From assembly GCA_022710935.1 (NCBI GenBank), contig JAKLFY010000017.1, forward strand, positions 33,174 through 97,173: 64,000 nucleotides of DNA, given 5' to 3'. Within the stretch, counting starts at the first letter, position 1; the number at the start of each line of letters is the position of its first letter. Under the pieces are notes generated by a model. That model searched no databases. It had not been told where the DNA came from and saw nothing but the letters and a program-made list of their open reading frames with translations. The DNA comes from Verrucomicrobiota bacterium (GTDB lineage Bacteria; Verrucomicrobiota; Verrucomicrobiia; Limisphaerales; J093). This document shows positions 25,086 to 32,976 of the stretch, in pieces. Both the position numbers and the translations under genes were made by a program.

Positions 25086-25492
25086 AGCTGCAATCTACAA
25101 TCTTGTTCATCGTGAGCGTTGTTTCTCTTGCCGGTTGTGCCAGCGGACCAGCCAGCCATTTCCTGATGAGCGCCGGAGGCGCCGGGGTCGGTGCGGCGAT
25201 CGGCAGCCTGGCTTCCGACGGCAATCCCGCGATCACCGCCCTCTCCGCCGTGGCCGGTGCGGGGCTGGGCGAGGTGGTCAACCAAACGCAAACCAAAGCG
25301 GCATCCAAGGAATTCACCAACGGTTACAACGCCGGCCGAGCCGATGCGGTGAAAGCCCAGTACTGGATGCTGCAACGCCAGCAACGACCGCAAGACGATG
25401 AGCTACTCTACTATCCCATCCCCGTCCCGGCCCAGCAGATTGACGGGGTGAACTACCAGCCAACCACCAACTACATCGCCCTGCCCAAATGA
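25082..25492 (+). CDS. T4SS lipoprotein (VirB7-like position)
   Basis: A 136-residue lipoprotein. The signal peptide ends in the lipobox LAGC (Cys19, MKLQSTILFIVSVVSLAGC). A glycine-rich stretch (GGAGVGAAIGSLASDGNPAITALSAVAGAGLGEVV) could form a membrane hairpin. The C-terminus is Tyr/Pro/Gln-rich. The gene overlaps virB4b by ATGA and virB5 by ATGA. By position and outer-membrane signal it could stabilise the VirB9/VirB10 core as VirB7 does, but it is longer than typical VirB7 and this role is inferred. Confidence 0.7.
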   Translation: MKLQSTILFIVSVVSLAGCASGPASHFLMSAGGAGVGAAIGSLASDGNPAITALSAVAGAGLGEVVNQTQTKAASKEFTNGYNAGRADAVKAQYWMLQRQQRPQDDELLYYPIPVPAQQIDGVNYQPTTNYIALPK

Positions 25493-26286
25493 AAACACTC
25501 ATCCTCGCTCTCTGCGCCTGCTGTGCGCTTGTCCTCCCGGCCCACCCCCAAATCCCGGTGACCGACGCCGGGGTGATCGCCGCCCAGGCGGTCGAACTGG
25601 CCCGTACCATCGAGATGATTGCCAATCAGTTCCACCAGATCACACTCCTTGGTGAGCAGCTCACCGAGGCCCAATTCGTTTCCCGGGTCTTGGGAGACCC
25701 CGCCACCATTCGCACCGTCTCTGGTCTGCCCACGCTCTTGGGCGATCTGCAGGCCACCGGGTCCAATGTAGCCCGCATCGCACTGATCGCGGGGACAACG
25801 GCCCTCGATGCCCAGCAGTACACCGGCGGCGGTCTCTTTCGCCCCGTCGGCGAGGCGTTCCGGACCATCGACGGCGACTTGATCCCGCGACAAGACGATA
25901 CCTTCAAGCCCTACGCCGCTGTCATCCGCGCCGTCGCCAATCACGACGCCGTTGAACAGGACGTCTTGGCGCGCCGCCAGAGCCTCCGGGCGGCCATTCA
26001 CCAGACCCTCGCCGCCCTCCAGGCCGCCGCCACCGATGCCGAGGCCCAAAAGCTGCACGGAGTCCTCTTGGGCCAGATGGCCGACTTGGAGGCGATCGAC
26101 CGCGAACTGGGCTTTGCCGCCCAGCGCGCGATCATCCAGGACATCGAGAACCGCAACGACACCCTGCGCCAGGAAGCCGCCGCCCGCGAAGAACAAGCCG
26201 CTGAGTTCCAGCGCAGCGTCGAGCATCTGCGCCAATTGCTACGGCCACCCACCGCTCCTGTGCGCTTGAGTTCCAGCACCCCTTGA
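25489..26286 (+). CDS. VirB5/TrbJ-like periplasmic protein
   Basis: A 265-residue protein with an Ala/Cys-rich signal peptide (MKTLILALCACCALVLPAHPQ) and a long helical body: IAAQAVELARTIEMIANQFHQITLL, then ALQAAATDAEAQKLHGVLLGQMADLEAIDREL with coiled-coil character. This matches TrbJ/VirB5 minor pilin proteins that sit at the pilus tip. A second copy with clear similarity in the C-terminal half exists at 60649-61386. ATGA overlaps join it to both neighbours; the next start is TTG or ATG. Confidence 0.75.
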   Translation: MKTLILALCACCALVLPAHPQIPVTDAGVIAAQAVELARTIEMIANQFHQITLLGEQLTEAQFVSRVLGDPATIRTVSGLPTLLGDLQATGSNVARIALIAGTTALDAQQYTGGGLFRPVGEAFRTIDGDLIPRQDDTFKPYAAVIRAVANHDAVEQDVLARRQSLRAAIHQTLAALQAAATDAEAQKLHGVLLGQMADLEAIDRELGFAAQRAIIQDIENRNDTLRQEAAAREEQAAEFQRSVEHLRQLLRPPTAPVRLSSSTP

Positions 26287-27119
26287 ACGCGCCCGTTATG
26301 TCGCTTCCCGCCTTGCCAGATCCACTCATCGATTACGCCAGCGTCTTCCGCACCCTGATGCCAGTCAACGCGCTGCTCATTCTCGGCGGCTTCATCGCCA
26401 CCGTCAGCCGCCACCGCGCGCCCGAAGCCGTCCTCCACGCGCTGGTCGGTGCCGCCCTTGCCGTCACGTTGGTGACCAACTTCGCTCCCCTCGCCGACAG
26501 CGCCCAAGACGCCGTCGAGAACTTGGTCACCAACGTGCTCCATGCCCGACCCGCCGACGTTGCCGACAAATATCTCACTGCCCTCCAGACGGCCATCGCG
26601 GCGCAATCGGCCGAAAGTCCGACGATTCTCGGCACGCTGTGGAGGGTACCCATGCTCCTGTTCGAAGGCGTCTTGGTCGCCATCGTTCTGTTTGCCGCCT
26701 TGGTCGCGGCCATCGTGTTCTTCCTCGCCTATGTCCTCCAGAAACTCCTCCTGGAAATGGGCTACGCGCTGGCGCCCCTGTTCTTGGGCTTTCTCGGAAT
26801 CAACGCCGTTCGTTCCATTGGCGTACAGTACCTGCTTGGCCTGGCCGGCATCATTCTCTGGCCCCTGGGCTGGGCCGTGGCGTCGTTAGTCACCGATCGC
26901 TTGATCGACTATGCCACCGATCAGAATTTCATGACCCCCTCCGCCACCGGCCTCGCCTATGCCCTGCGCAACCTGCTCGCTTCGCTCATGCTTGCCGTCT
27001 GGGTCATAATCTCCACGGTGGCCGCCCCGCTCGCAATTCAACGGGCCTTAAGCCACGGCGTGCAGATCGGGAACCAGTTGATCGGCGGTTCCACCACGTT
27101 GCTCGCCACCCGAAAATGA
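26283..27119 (+). CDS. VirB6/TrbL-like polytopic membrane protein
   Basis: A 278-residue protein with five or six membrane segments: around LMPVNALLILGGFIATV, ALVGAALAVTLVTNFAPL, LFEGVLVAIVLFAALVAAIVFFLAYVL, LGFLGINAVRSIGVQYLLGLAGIILWPLGWAVASLV, and LASLMLAVWVIISTVAAPL. This is the VirB6/TrbL pattern, and it lies between VirB5-like and VirB8-like genes as in other systems. VirB6 forms part of the inner-membrane channel. The start is TTG 26283 (TTGA overlap with virB5, consistent with the operon's overlap style) or ATG 26298. Confidence 0.8.
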   Translation: MNAPVMSLPALPDPLIDYASVFRTLMPVNALLILGGFIATVSRHRAPEAVLHALVGAALAVTLVTNFAPLADSAQDAVENLVTNVLHARPADVADKYLTALQTAIAAQSAESPTILGTLWRVPMLLFEGVLVAIVLFAALVAAIVFFLAYVLQKLLLEMGYALAPLFLGFLGINAVRSIGVQYLLGLAGIILWPLGWAVASLVTDRLIDYATDQNFMTPSATGLAYALRNLLASLMLAVWVIISTVAAPLAIQRALSHGVQIGNQLIGGSTTLLATRK

Positions 27120-27784
27120 ACACCGCCCCGCTTCGGCCTGACCTCCGCCTCACTCCGACGGAGCGCCAGAGCCTGCCCCGCGCCCAAGAGCGCCTTCTCA
27201 ACCCGCTGCGCTTGTTCGTCGACATGAACTTGGCCGCCAAGTTCTGGTTCATCCTCTTCCTCCTCGCCCTGGCGTTGCCGCTGGTCGAGCGCCTGGTGGT
27301 CCCACCCCGCCACCCTGGCAACGTCATTGTCCTCGATGCCGCCGGCAACCTCCATCAGGGCACGCTCCTGCCGTTCCGCGAGGCCACCGCCCTTCACCTC
27401 CAGCAGGCCAAGTTGGCCACCGAGGCCTTTCTCAATCGCACCCCGCTGGACTTCGACAATCCCGAATCCCTTCAGTCGCTCTTCACCTCAGCGGCCCTGG
27501 CCAAAGCAAAGGCGCAGTTTGCCGAGGAGGCGCCCGAGCGCTCGGCCAAGCAAATCCATCAGAAGGTGGAAATCGACAAGATTGATCTGCTCCAAACCCG
27601 CGATGACCTCCTGTTGATCGACGTCAACGGCCAGATTCTGCGCGTCGGTTCCTTTCACGACCAATTCTTCTCGGAGGGCGTCGGCTTCCGCCTGCGCCTG
27701 AAAATGACCCCCAACCCCAACCTCAGCCTCAACGGACGGTTCCCGACCGTTGTCACCGACTTCCGATATGAAACACCTAGCTAA
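27116..27784 (+). CDS. VirB8/TrbF-like inner-membrane protein
   Basis: A 222-residue protein with one membrane segment near the N-terminus (AAKFWFILFLLALALPLVERLVV) and a periplasmic NTF2-like domain. It contains LLIDVNGQILRVGSFHDQFFSEGVGFRLRLKM, which fits the VirB8/TrbF C-terminal sheet. VirB8 bridges inner-membrane parts and the core complex. The start at ATG 27116 overlaps virB6 by ATGA. Its end overlaps virB9 by 17 bp. Sequence identity to reference VirB8 seems low, so the call rests on topology and position. Confidence 0.7.
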   Translation: MNTAPLRPDLRLTPTERQSLPRAQERLLNPLRLFVDMNLAAKFWFILFLLALALPLVERLVVPPRHPGNVIVLDAAGNLHQGTLLPFREATALHLQQAKLATEAFLNRTPLDFDNPESLQSLFTSAALAKAKAQFAEEAPERSAKQIHQKVEIDKIDLLQTRDDLLLIDVNGQILRVGSFHDQFFSEGVGFRLRLKMTPNPNLSLNGRFPTVVTDFRYETPS

Positions 27785-28628
27785 ATTCCTTCTCGCTGCC
27801 ACCCTGGCCGCAGCCGCGTCCGCCCAAATCACCGAATTCACCCTCGACGAGCGCAAGCTGTTCCAGGTCCCCGTCAGCCAGACGCGGATCACGACCTTCG
27901 TCTTCCCTTGCGCGATTTCGGCCATCGACGCCATCGGCATGACCCTCGACGGCAGCACCCCCGGCCTCTTTCAGATTGCCTACCAGCCCACCAACTTCTT
28001 CTTCTCCTTGCGGGCCCTAACCAACGGCGCCACCGCCAACATCAATGTCGTCCTGCGCCAGAAGCTTTACGTCATTGAGGTCTCCGAGAGCAAAACCCCC
28101 ACACTCTCCGTCATCTTTCGCGAGGGGCCGACACCCACAGCCCAACCCAAGATCGAGAAACCGCGTCCCACCGTCACTCAACTCTTCGGGTTGCTCCTGA
28201 AGGCGAACAACTATCTCACTCTGAAGACCCACCATCCTGCGCTCCTGGTCGGCACAACGAACATCCTGCTCAATTGCACCAATGAGTACGATTCCTTCAA
28301 AGTCCAGCTCACCAGTGTGACGCGATTTGACGCCGAGGACACCCTCGTCTTCTGCACGCTGCTTTCCAGCAAGACCGGCGCCAAGGTCTATTATGACCCA
28401 CAGTCCGTTTCCATTCGCGTCGGGTCCAATGTGTATCACGCGGCGATCACTGACGCCGCAGGCGTCATCTACCCTGACTTCCCTTATCCGATGACCTTCG
28501 CCATCGTCGGTTCTCCGGACGGGCAGCGTAATGACCTGTCCCCGAATAACGACTTTGTCGTGCTGCTCACGCCCAAGAGCGCACCGCCACCCAAAGGACC
28601 CAGTAATGAACCCTCGCCGACTTCTTGA
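27768..28628 (+). CDS. VirB9/TrbG-like outer-membrane core protein
   Basis: A 286-residue protein with a signal peptide (MKHLAKFLLAATLAAAASAQ). The mature part begins ITEFTLDERKLFQVPVSQTRITTFVFP, similar to the VirB9/TrbG start, in which a beta domain meets VirB10. It is rich in beta strands, with an Asn/Pro-rich tail (SPNNDFVVLLTPKSAPPP). In VirB9 this part forms the outer-membrane ring with VirB7 and VirB10. The start at ATG 27768 was chosen for the signal peptide. It overlaps virB10 by 23 bp. Confidence 0.75.
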   Translation: MKHLAKFLLAATLAAAASAQITEFTLDERKLFQVPVSQTRITTFVFPCAISAIDAIGMTLDGSTPGLFQIAYQPTNFFFSLRALTNGATANINVVLRQKLYVIEVSESKTPTLSVIFREGPTPTAQPKIEKPRPTVTQLFGLLLKANNYLTLKTHHPALLVGTTNILLNCTNEYDSFKVQLTSVTRFDAEDTLVFCTLLSSKTGAKVYYDPQSVSIRVGSNVYHAAITDAAGVIYPDFPYPMTFAIVGSPDGQRNDLSPNNDFVVLLTPKSAPPPKGPSNEPSPTS

Positions 28629-29661
28629 GTTCTTCCGATCGCCGAATGGTCGCTTCCTGCTCTTCCTTCTGGCTGGGGCTCTCGTCGCGGTTCTCGCGCG
28701 CGGCTGGAGAAACCGGGCGCCGCAGGCGGAGCCTTGGGCGCGGCATGGCTCTTCCCCTGGTTCCTTTGTTGAATCCACCAACTTTAGGACCGCTCCCTTC
28801 AAACCCGTGCCGAAGCCCCCAGAATCCCCGCCCCCGACCGTGACGTTGCCTGCCAAGACCAACGTTATGGAACGGTTAGCGCCGATCCGGATTCACGCCA
28901 GCCCGTACACCGCGCCCCCCGAATCTCCCACCGAGTATGCGCCCTACGGTCGTTTGATCCGCTGTCGACTGGTCAATACGGTTGACTCGGCCAACATCGC
29001 CACCCCCATCATTGGCCTCGTCCTGGAAGAGCTCTGGCATGCCGGTCGACGCATCATTCCGACCAACGCTGAAGTCCATGGCCGGGCACAATTGGACCGC
29101 ACCCGCGAGCGCATTGCCAGTCAGTCCACCTGGACCATCATTCTGCCCCCGGGCCTGGAATTGACCGTTTCGGGAATCGCCTTGGACCATGCACCACGAC
29201 CGGACGGCTCCGGCTGGGACATCCAGGATGGCAGCGCGGGGTTGCGCGGCGACATCTTGAAGACCGATGAGCTTGCCGAAGTCAAGCTCTTCGCCAGCGC
29301 GGCCCTTGCGGCTGCGGCCCAGGCGCTGCAGCAGAACCAACAAACCATCTATGGGCTCCAGGTCCTGCCCACCGCCCGGAATGCCGCCCTGGCCGGTGGC
29401 GGTCAAGTCCTCAGCGCCTACGCCCAGCAGATTCGTGAGGCCTTTGAACGCGACGGCATCTTCGTGCGCGTGCCCGCCGGCAAACAGTTCTACCTCTACG
29501 TCACCGAAACCATTGATCTTTCAAAAGCCCGCATTGCGGGCACGCGGGCCTATCCTGAAACCCGGGGCGATACGGCCGGCAACGATACGCGCCCAGCAAG
29601 ACAGCTTATCTCCGCACTCCCACTCAATTCCGTACAACCTCTCCCCTTGTCCATACGATGA
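28606..29661 (+). CDS. VirB10/TrbI-like core channel protein
   Basis: A 351-residue protein. One membrane segment is near the N-terminus (GRFLLFLLAGALVAVLARGW), followed by a Pro-rich periplasmic linker (KPVPKPPESPPPTVTLP) and a TrbI/VirB10 beta-barrel domain (YGRLIRCRLVNTVDSANIATPIIGLVLEELWHAGRRIIPTNAEVHGRAQ, later VRVPAGKQFYLYVTETIDL). This is the classical VirB10 architecture; it spans both membranes and senses ATP use by VirB4. The start at ATG 28606 lies within the end of virB9. Its stop overlaps the next ATG. Confidence 0.85.
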   Translation: MNPRRLLEFFRSPNGRFLLFLLAGALVAVLARGWRNRAPQAEPWARHGSSPGSFVESTNFRTAPFKPVPKPPESPPPTVTLPAKTNVMERLAPIRIHASPYTAPPESPTEYAPYGRLIRCRLVNTVDSANIATPIIGLVLEELWHAGRRIIPTNAEVHGRAQLDRTRERIASQSTWTIILPPGLELTVSGIALDHAPRPDGSGWDIQDGSAGLRGDILKTDELAEVKLFASAALAAAAQALQQNQQTIYGLQVLPTARNAALAGGGQVLSAYAQQIREAFERDGIFVRVPAGKQFYLYVTETIDLSKARIAGTRAYPETRGDTAGNDTRPARQLISALPLNSVQPLPLSIR

Positions 29662-30266
29662 AAACTCCAGTCGCTCTCTCCATCCTTCTCGTCCTCGCCG
29701 CCGGCTGCGCGCACGAACAGTATTATGCACCCCCTGTTGCCGCGCGCGCGCCATTGCCCCGACCCGCCCTCACCCCGGCCCCCGTTTCGACCAACAACCT
29801 CGATGCGATCCGTTATCCAGGCACCTATAGGGCCTACTCCCTCGGCCGCCGCATTGACCCCCGGAACCCAGGGCTCATGTACGAAGCCGGCCAGGTCTAT
29901 GTCCGCGAACTGCCTGAGACCTGGAACCTGCATCCGCAAGGCACGATCGTGGTTCCCTCCGTTTTCAGCCTCGCCCGGACCAACACCGCCTACGACCCCT
30001 TGCCCCTCACCGATCAACTCAAAGTCGAATTAAACGCGCAAAAGCAAGCGACCAAAAACGTGCAGGAACATGCCGCTCGCCTCGGCCAGGCCGTCAGTAA
30101 CCTGGCTCCCGCCGCCGGCACGGTGGCGCAACAGCAGCAGCAGATTCTTCGACGCCTTTTCACCACTGATGAACGGTTGCGTCTTCTGGAGCAATCGCAG
30201 TCCCGTACCAATTCGCGGCCCGCCTCCAGCAACATTTCCACCAATCGCAGCCCGGTGCCGTGGTGA
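29658..30266 (+). CDS. Lipoprotein closing the T4SS operon
   Basis: A 202-residue lipoprotein with the lipobox LAAGC (Cys17). The middle segment (NPGLMYEAGQVYVRELPETWNLHPQ) is not recognised. A Gln-rich helical stretch (QAVSNLAPAAGTVAQQQQQILRRLF) precedes a Ser/Asn-rich tail. It overlaps virB10 by ATGA. It could be an outer-membrane partner of the core complex or an entry-exclusion-type lipoprotein. No family could be named. Confidence 0.6.
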   Translation: MKTPVALSILLVLAAGCAHEQYYAPPVAARAPLPRPALTPAPVSTNNLDAIRYPGTYRAYSLGRRIDPRNPGLMYEAGQVYVRELPETWNLHPQGTIVVPSVFSLARTNTAYDPLPLTDQLKVELNAQKQATKNVQEHAARLGQAVSNLAPAAGTVAQQQQQILRRLFTTDERLRLLEQSQSRTNSRPASSNISTNRSPVPW

Positions 30267-30327
30267 CCCCCTTTCCTTCCTCCGTCAACACGTGCTATAG
30301 ACCGTGCTGCAAGGAGGGTAAACATCA

Positions 30328-30594
30328 ATGGAAGACAGTATGCCAAAAACCAAAGATAAGCCAGTACAAGAGGTCCGGATCGGCGCCATCAAAGCCGCTA
30401 TCTGGAAAAACGACACGGACACCGGCGTCCGCTACAACGTCACCTTCGCCCGTCTCTACAAAGACGGCGATGACTGGCGCTCGACCGAATCCTTCGGGCG
30501 CGACGATCTCCTGCTCCTGGGCAAGGTCGCCGATAACGCCCACAGTTGGATCGTCGAGCAAAGCCATCCGAAGGAGACCGAGAAAGCGGAATAA
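30328..30594 (+). CDS. Small conserved protein of mobile elements
   Basis: An 88-residue soluble protein. The core VRIGAIKAAIWKNDTDTGVRYNVTFARLYKDGDDWRSTESFGRDDLLLLGKVADNAHSWI resembles a widespread small family that I recall from plasmids and genomic islands, with a single-strand-binding-like beta pattern. An excellent ribosome binding site (AAGGAGGG) is present at 30311-30318. It stands 62 bp after the T4SS operon. The function is unknown. Confidence 0.7.
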   Translation: MEDSMPKTKDKPVQEVRIGAIKAAIWKNDTDTGVRYNVTFARLYKDGDDWRSTESFGRDDLLLLGKVADNAHSWIVEQSHPKETEKAE

Positions 30595-30715
30595 CGGTCC
30601 CTCCGACAGGGGTTAGTACCAAGGTTGCAGGCTTTTAAGGATTGAGCCGTAATCAATCCTCACCTTTTCCCAACGTGCTTGTCTGGAACATTCAAGCAAC
30701 GCCATTGCACCTCCG

Positions 30716-31090
30716 ATGAGTCCCGAACAGAAGGAATTCATGAGCCTGCTCCTGCCACCGGCACGGCTCAGTCAAGAGCAGGCCGCTTGGTACCTGGGCT
30801 TCCAGGTTCACGATATCCCGGTCCTTGTTGCGGTCGGTTTGCTCAAGCCGCTGGGTAAACCTGTACCCAACGGCCTTAAGTACTTTGCCTCCGTTGAATT
30901 GCGGCGCCTCCGGGACGACGCCAAATGGCTGGCCCGCGCCAGCGACGCCATCGCCGCCCACTGGCGCCGCAAGAATCGCACTTCCACCGGCTGTCTTGGC
31001 CGCACGTTGAAGCGCAGCAATAATCGGACACGCGGCACTGAGATGGATGCCGAGGCGGCTGATGCCTCGCCGGTCAGCGCCTCCGCGTGA
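30716..31090 (+). CDS. Helix-turn-helix protein
   Basis: A 124-residue protein. Residues ~18-60 (LSQEQAAWYLGFQVHDIPVLVAVGLLKPLGKPVPNGLKYFASVELRRL) read as a winged helix of the MerR/excisionase type. They are followed by a basic tail (ARASDAIAAHWRRKNRTS). The start is ATG 30716 (alternative ATG 30740). It may be a small regulator or excision factor of the element; this is inferred from size and fold. Confidence 0.6.
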   Translation: MSPEQKEFMSLLLPPARLSQEQAAWYLGFQVHDIPVLVAVGLLKPLGKPVPNGLKYFASVELRRLRDDAKWLARASDAIAAHWRRKNRTSTGCLGRTLKRSNNRTRGTEMDAEAADASPVSASA

Positions 31091-31143
31091 GCGAAGCGCA
31101 AGGACTATTTGTGCCCTACGTTGATTGGCGCGTGTGCAGTGCG

Positions 31144-31380
31144 TCACGCAAGAGAAATGAGCGGAGCCTTGGCCAAATCAGCAGCGCCGCACCCCATGAA
31201 ACAGACCACGGTGAAGATGATCCCGATCACCAGCAACGCCATCCACACGCCGAGCATGTGCAGCGGCCTGGACCAAAACGAACTTCTGCCCCTCCAACTC
31301 TCCACCAGACCGTTCGTCACCGCCAGCAACATGCTCACGTAGAAGAAACCAGTCAGAATCGTAAACAACCCATCGATCAT
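31144..31380 (-). CDS. Small membrane protein
   Basis: A 78-residue protein with two membrane segments (LFTILTGFFYVSMLLAVTNGLV and MLGVWMALLVIGIIFTVVCFMGC). The start at ATG 31380 has a TAAGGGGG ribosome binding site. It is convergent to the preceding gene and marks the end of the transfer region. The function is unknown. Confidence 0.5.
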   Translation of the reverse strand: MIDGLFTILTGFFYVSMLLAVTNGLVESWRGRSSFWSRPLHMLGVWMALLVIGIIFTVVCFMGCGAADLAKAPLISLA

Positions 31381-31576
31381 GACATACCCCCTTAACCCAT
31401 AACCAAACACTACCCCTGGGCCGCCCGCACCATGGAACGGCACAGGTTGGAGCTACAGCAACTCGCTTTCTGAACCACACCATGGCTGCAAAAGAACAGC
31501 AAGCGAGGCAACCACATCAGAGCGATTCGTTGCCACGAGGCGAGGAGCGGGCCCGTTACAGAGGCAAACCACTCAT

Positions 31577-32968
31577 CTACTCCGCCTGGACTCGGAAGAA
31601 GCCGGCGGCGTCCTGGGCTGAGAACGGCCCGAACACCGTCTCGCCGCCAGCACTGACTCGCGTCGCAATTCGCTGCCACTGGGTGACCGGAAGAAATGCC
31701 GTCCGCCCCAGCCAGTAAGTCACGCCGGCTTCGCCAGTGAAGCGAATCTCGACGCCTCCGGCGACGCGCTGCAACCGGAGTTCTGGCCCCCCTGGCACGA
31801 CCTCGGCGGAGATGATCTGAACTCGGAAGAATCCCAGCAATTGCTGAGTGGTGAATGGTCCTAGTACGATGTCGCGGCCATCGCCAGTGCGGATGGCTAG
31901 CGGTTGCCAGGTCCGCGTCGCCAAGTTGGTCGTACTCTCAAGCCGGTAAAGAGCCCCGGTTTCGCCGTGGAATCGGATCTGAACACCCCCGGCAATGTGC
32001 TCCACTTTCAATTCGGGTGGCCCGGCTTCCGACCCTGGGATCACGGTCCGGACACGGAAGAAGCCCGCTCCTTCTTGCGCCGTGTACGGCCCAAACAGCA
32101 ACTCGCTCCCTTCGGCCGTCCGGGTCGCCAGCGCCTGCCAGCTCTTGGCTGGAAGTCCAGTCGCCGTTTCCAGGCGGTAGGTCACACCTGCCTCGCCACG
32201 GAACCGGACTTCGATGCCGTCGGCGACACGGCGGATCGCGAGGTCAGGCGGAGCGGGCATGCTGCCCGAGCGGATGCTTAGTTCCCACCCCGTGAGTTCG
32301 TGCACCGATCCTGGCGCCAGGTCGGCGAGAAAGAGCGTCCATTGTCCATTGCCGTTCATGCCTCTGAAGCTCGAGAGCGTGGCTGTCCGCGGATCGGTAT
32401 CCACTACAGCGTCCGGGTCGGTAGCACGGCCGTCCGGTGCCCAGTTGCCAAGGAGCGCGCCGGAACTCGACAGCGGCAGGGCGCCCGAATAGGTCACCCG
32501 GTATTGGTGGATGTCACCGCTGGCCGCATAGTCGTCGAACCGGACCTGGAAGCCGTGGTCACCGTAGCCGACCGGGTTCACGACCGTCTTCCCCACGCGA
32601 TTCAGTAGCACGGCATGGGCACCGCCCATGTTGAGGTACGCATACAAATCGCCACTCCACGTGCCGGAGATGTCGAGGGATATGGTGACCTGCTGGATGT
32701 TCTTCAGCAGAGGGTTGGCGACAGTATGCTGGACGAACGTGCCGATACCGCCGTCGGGGATCTCAAGGTTCAGGCCCAGGTCAGCGAACTTGTACTGGAC
32801 AACTTGCGCCTCGACCAGCCCCCAACTGCTCGCTGCCCACAGGATGGTCGCCATCCAGGCAGCCGCCCAGCTTCGTTGGCTGGGTCGGGCTCGACACACA
32901 GCGTCCCGCGTTGGCGTTCCGCATCCGCTCCCGGAAACACTGATCAAGGGCCGAGGGTACTGATTCAT
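31577..32968 (-). CDS. Secreted protein with P-domain and three repeat domains
   Basis: A 463-residue protein with a late hydrophobic signal stretch (AAWMATILWAASSWGLVEA). Residues ~55-235 resemble the proprotein convertase P-domain (jelly roll): IPDGGIGTFVQHTVANPLLKNIQQVTISLDISGTWSGDLYAYL, ending in GQWTLFLADLAPGSVHELTGWELSI. Three ~75-residue repeats follow, each of the form GxTYRLE...W..LATRT..G...FGP.....GFFRV. The final residues GFFRVQAE match the ends of two other large proteins in this window. It starts 8 bp after the 879-residue gene, so both are one operon. It is probably cell-surface or secreted. Confidence 0.7.
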   Translation of the reverse strand: MNQYPRPLISVSGSGCGTPTRDAVCRARPSQRSWAAAWMATILWAASSWGLVEAQVVQYKFADLGLNLEIPDGGIGTFVQHTVANPLLKNIQQVTISLDISGTWSGDLYAYLNMGGAHAVLLNRVGKTVVNPVGYGDHGFQVRFDDYAASGDIHQYRVTYSGALPLSSSGALLGNWAPDGRATDPDAVVDTDPRTATLSSFRGMNGNGQWTLFLADLAPGSVHELTGWELSIRSGSMPAPPDLAIRRVADGIEVRFRGEAGVTYRLETATGLPAKSWQALATRTAEGSELLFGPYTAQEGAGFFRVRTVIPGSEAGPPELKVEHIAGGVQIRFHGETGALYRLESTTNLATRTWQPLAIRTGDGRDIVLGPFTTQQLLGFFRVQIISAEVVPGGPELRLQRVAGGVEIRFTGEAGVTYWLGRTAFLPVTQWQRIATRVSAGGETVFGPFSAQDAAGFFRVQAE

Positions 32969-32976
32969 GTCGCACC

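Noticed and set aside
25471..26235. 254-codon minus-strand frame over virB5
   Set aside because: Shadow of the clear VirB5-like gene with its signal peptide and operon overlaps.
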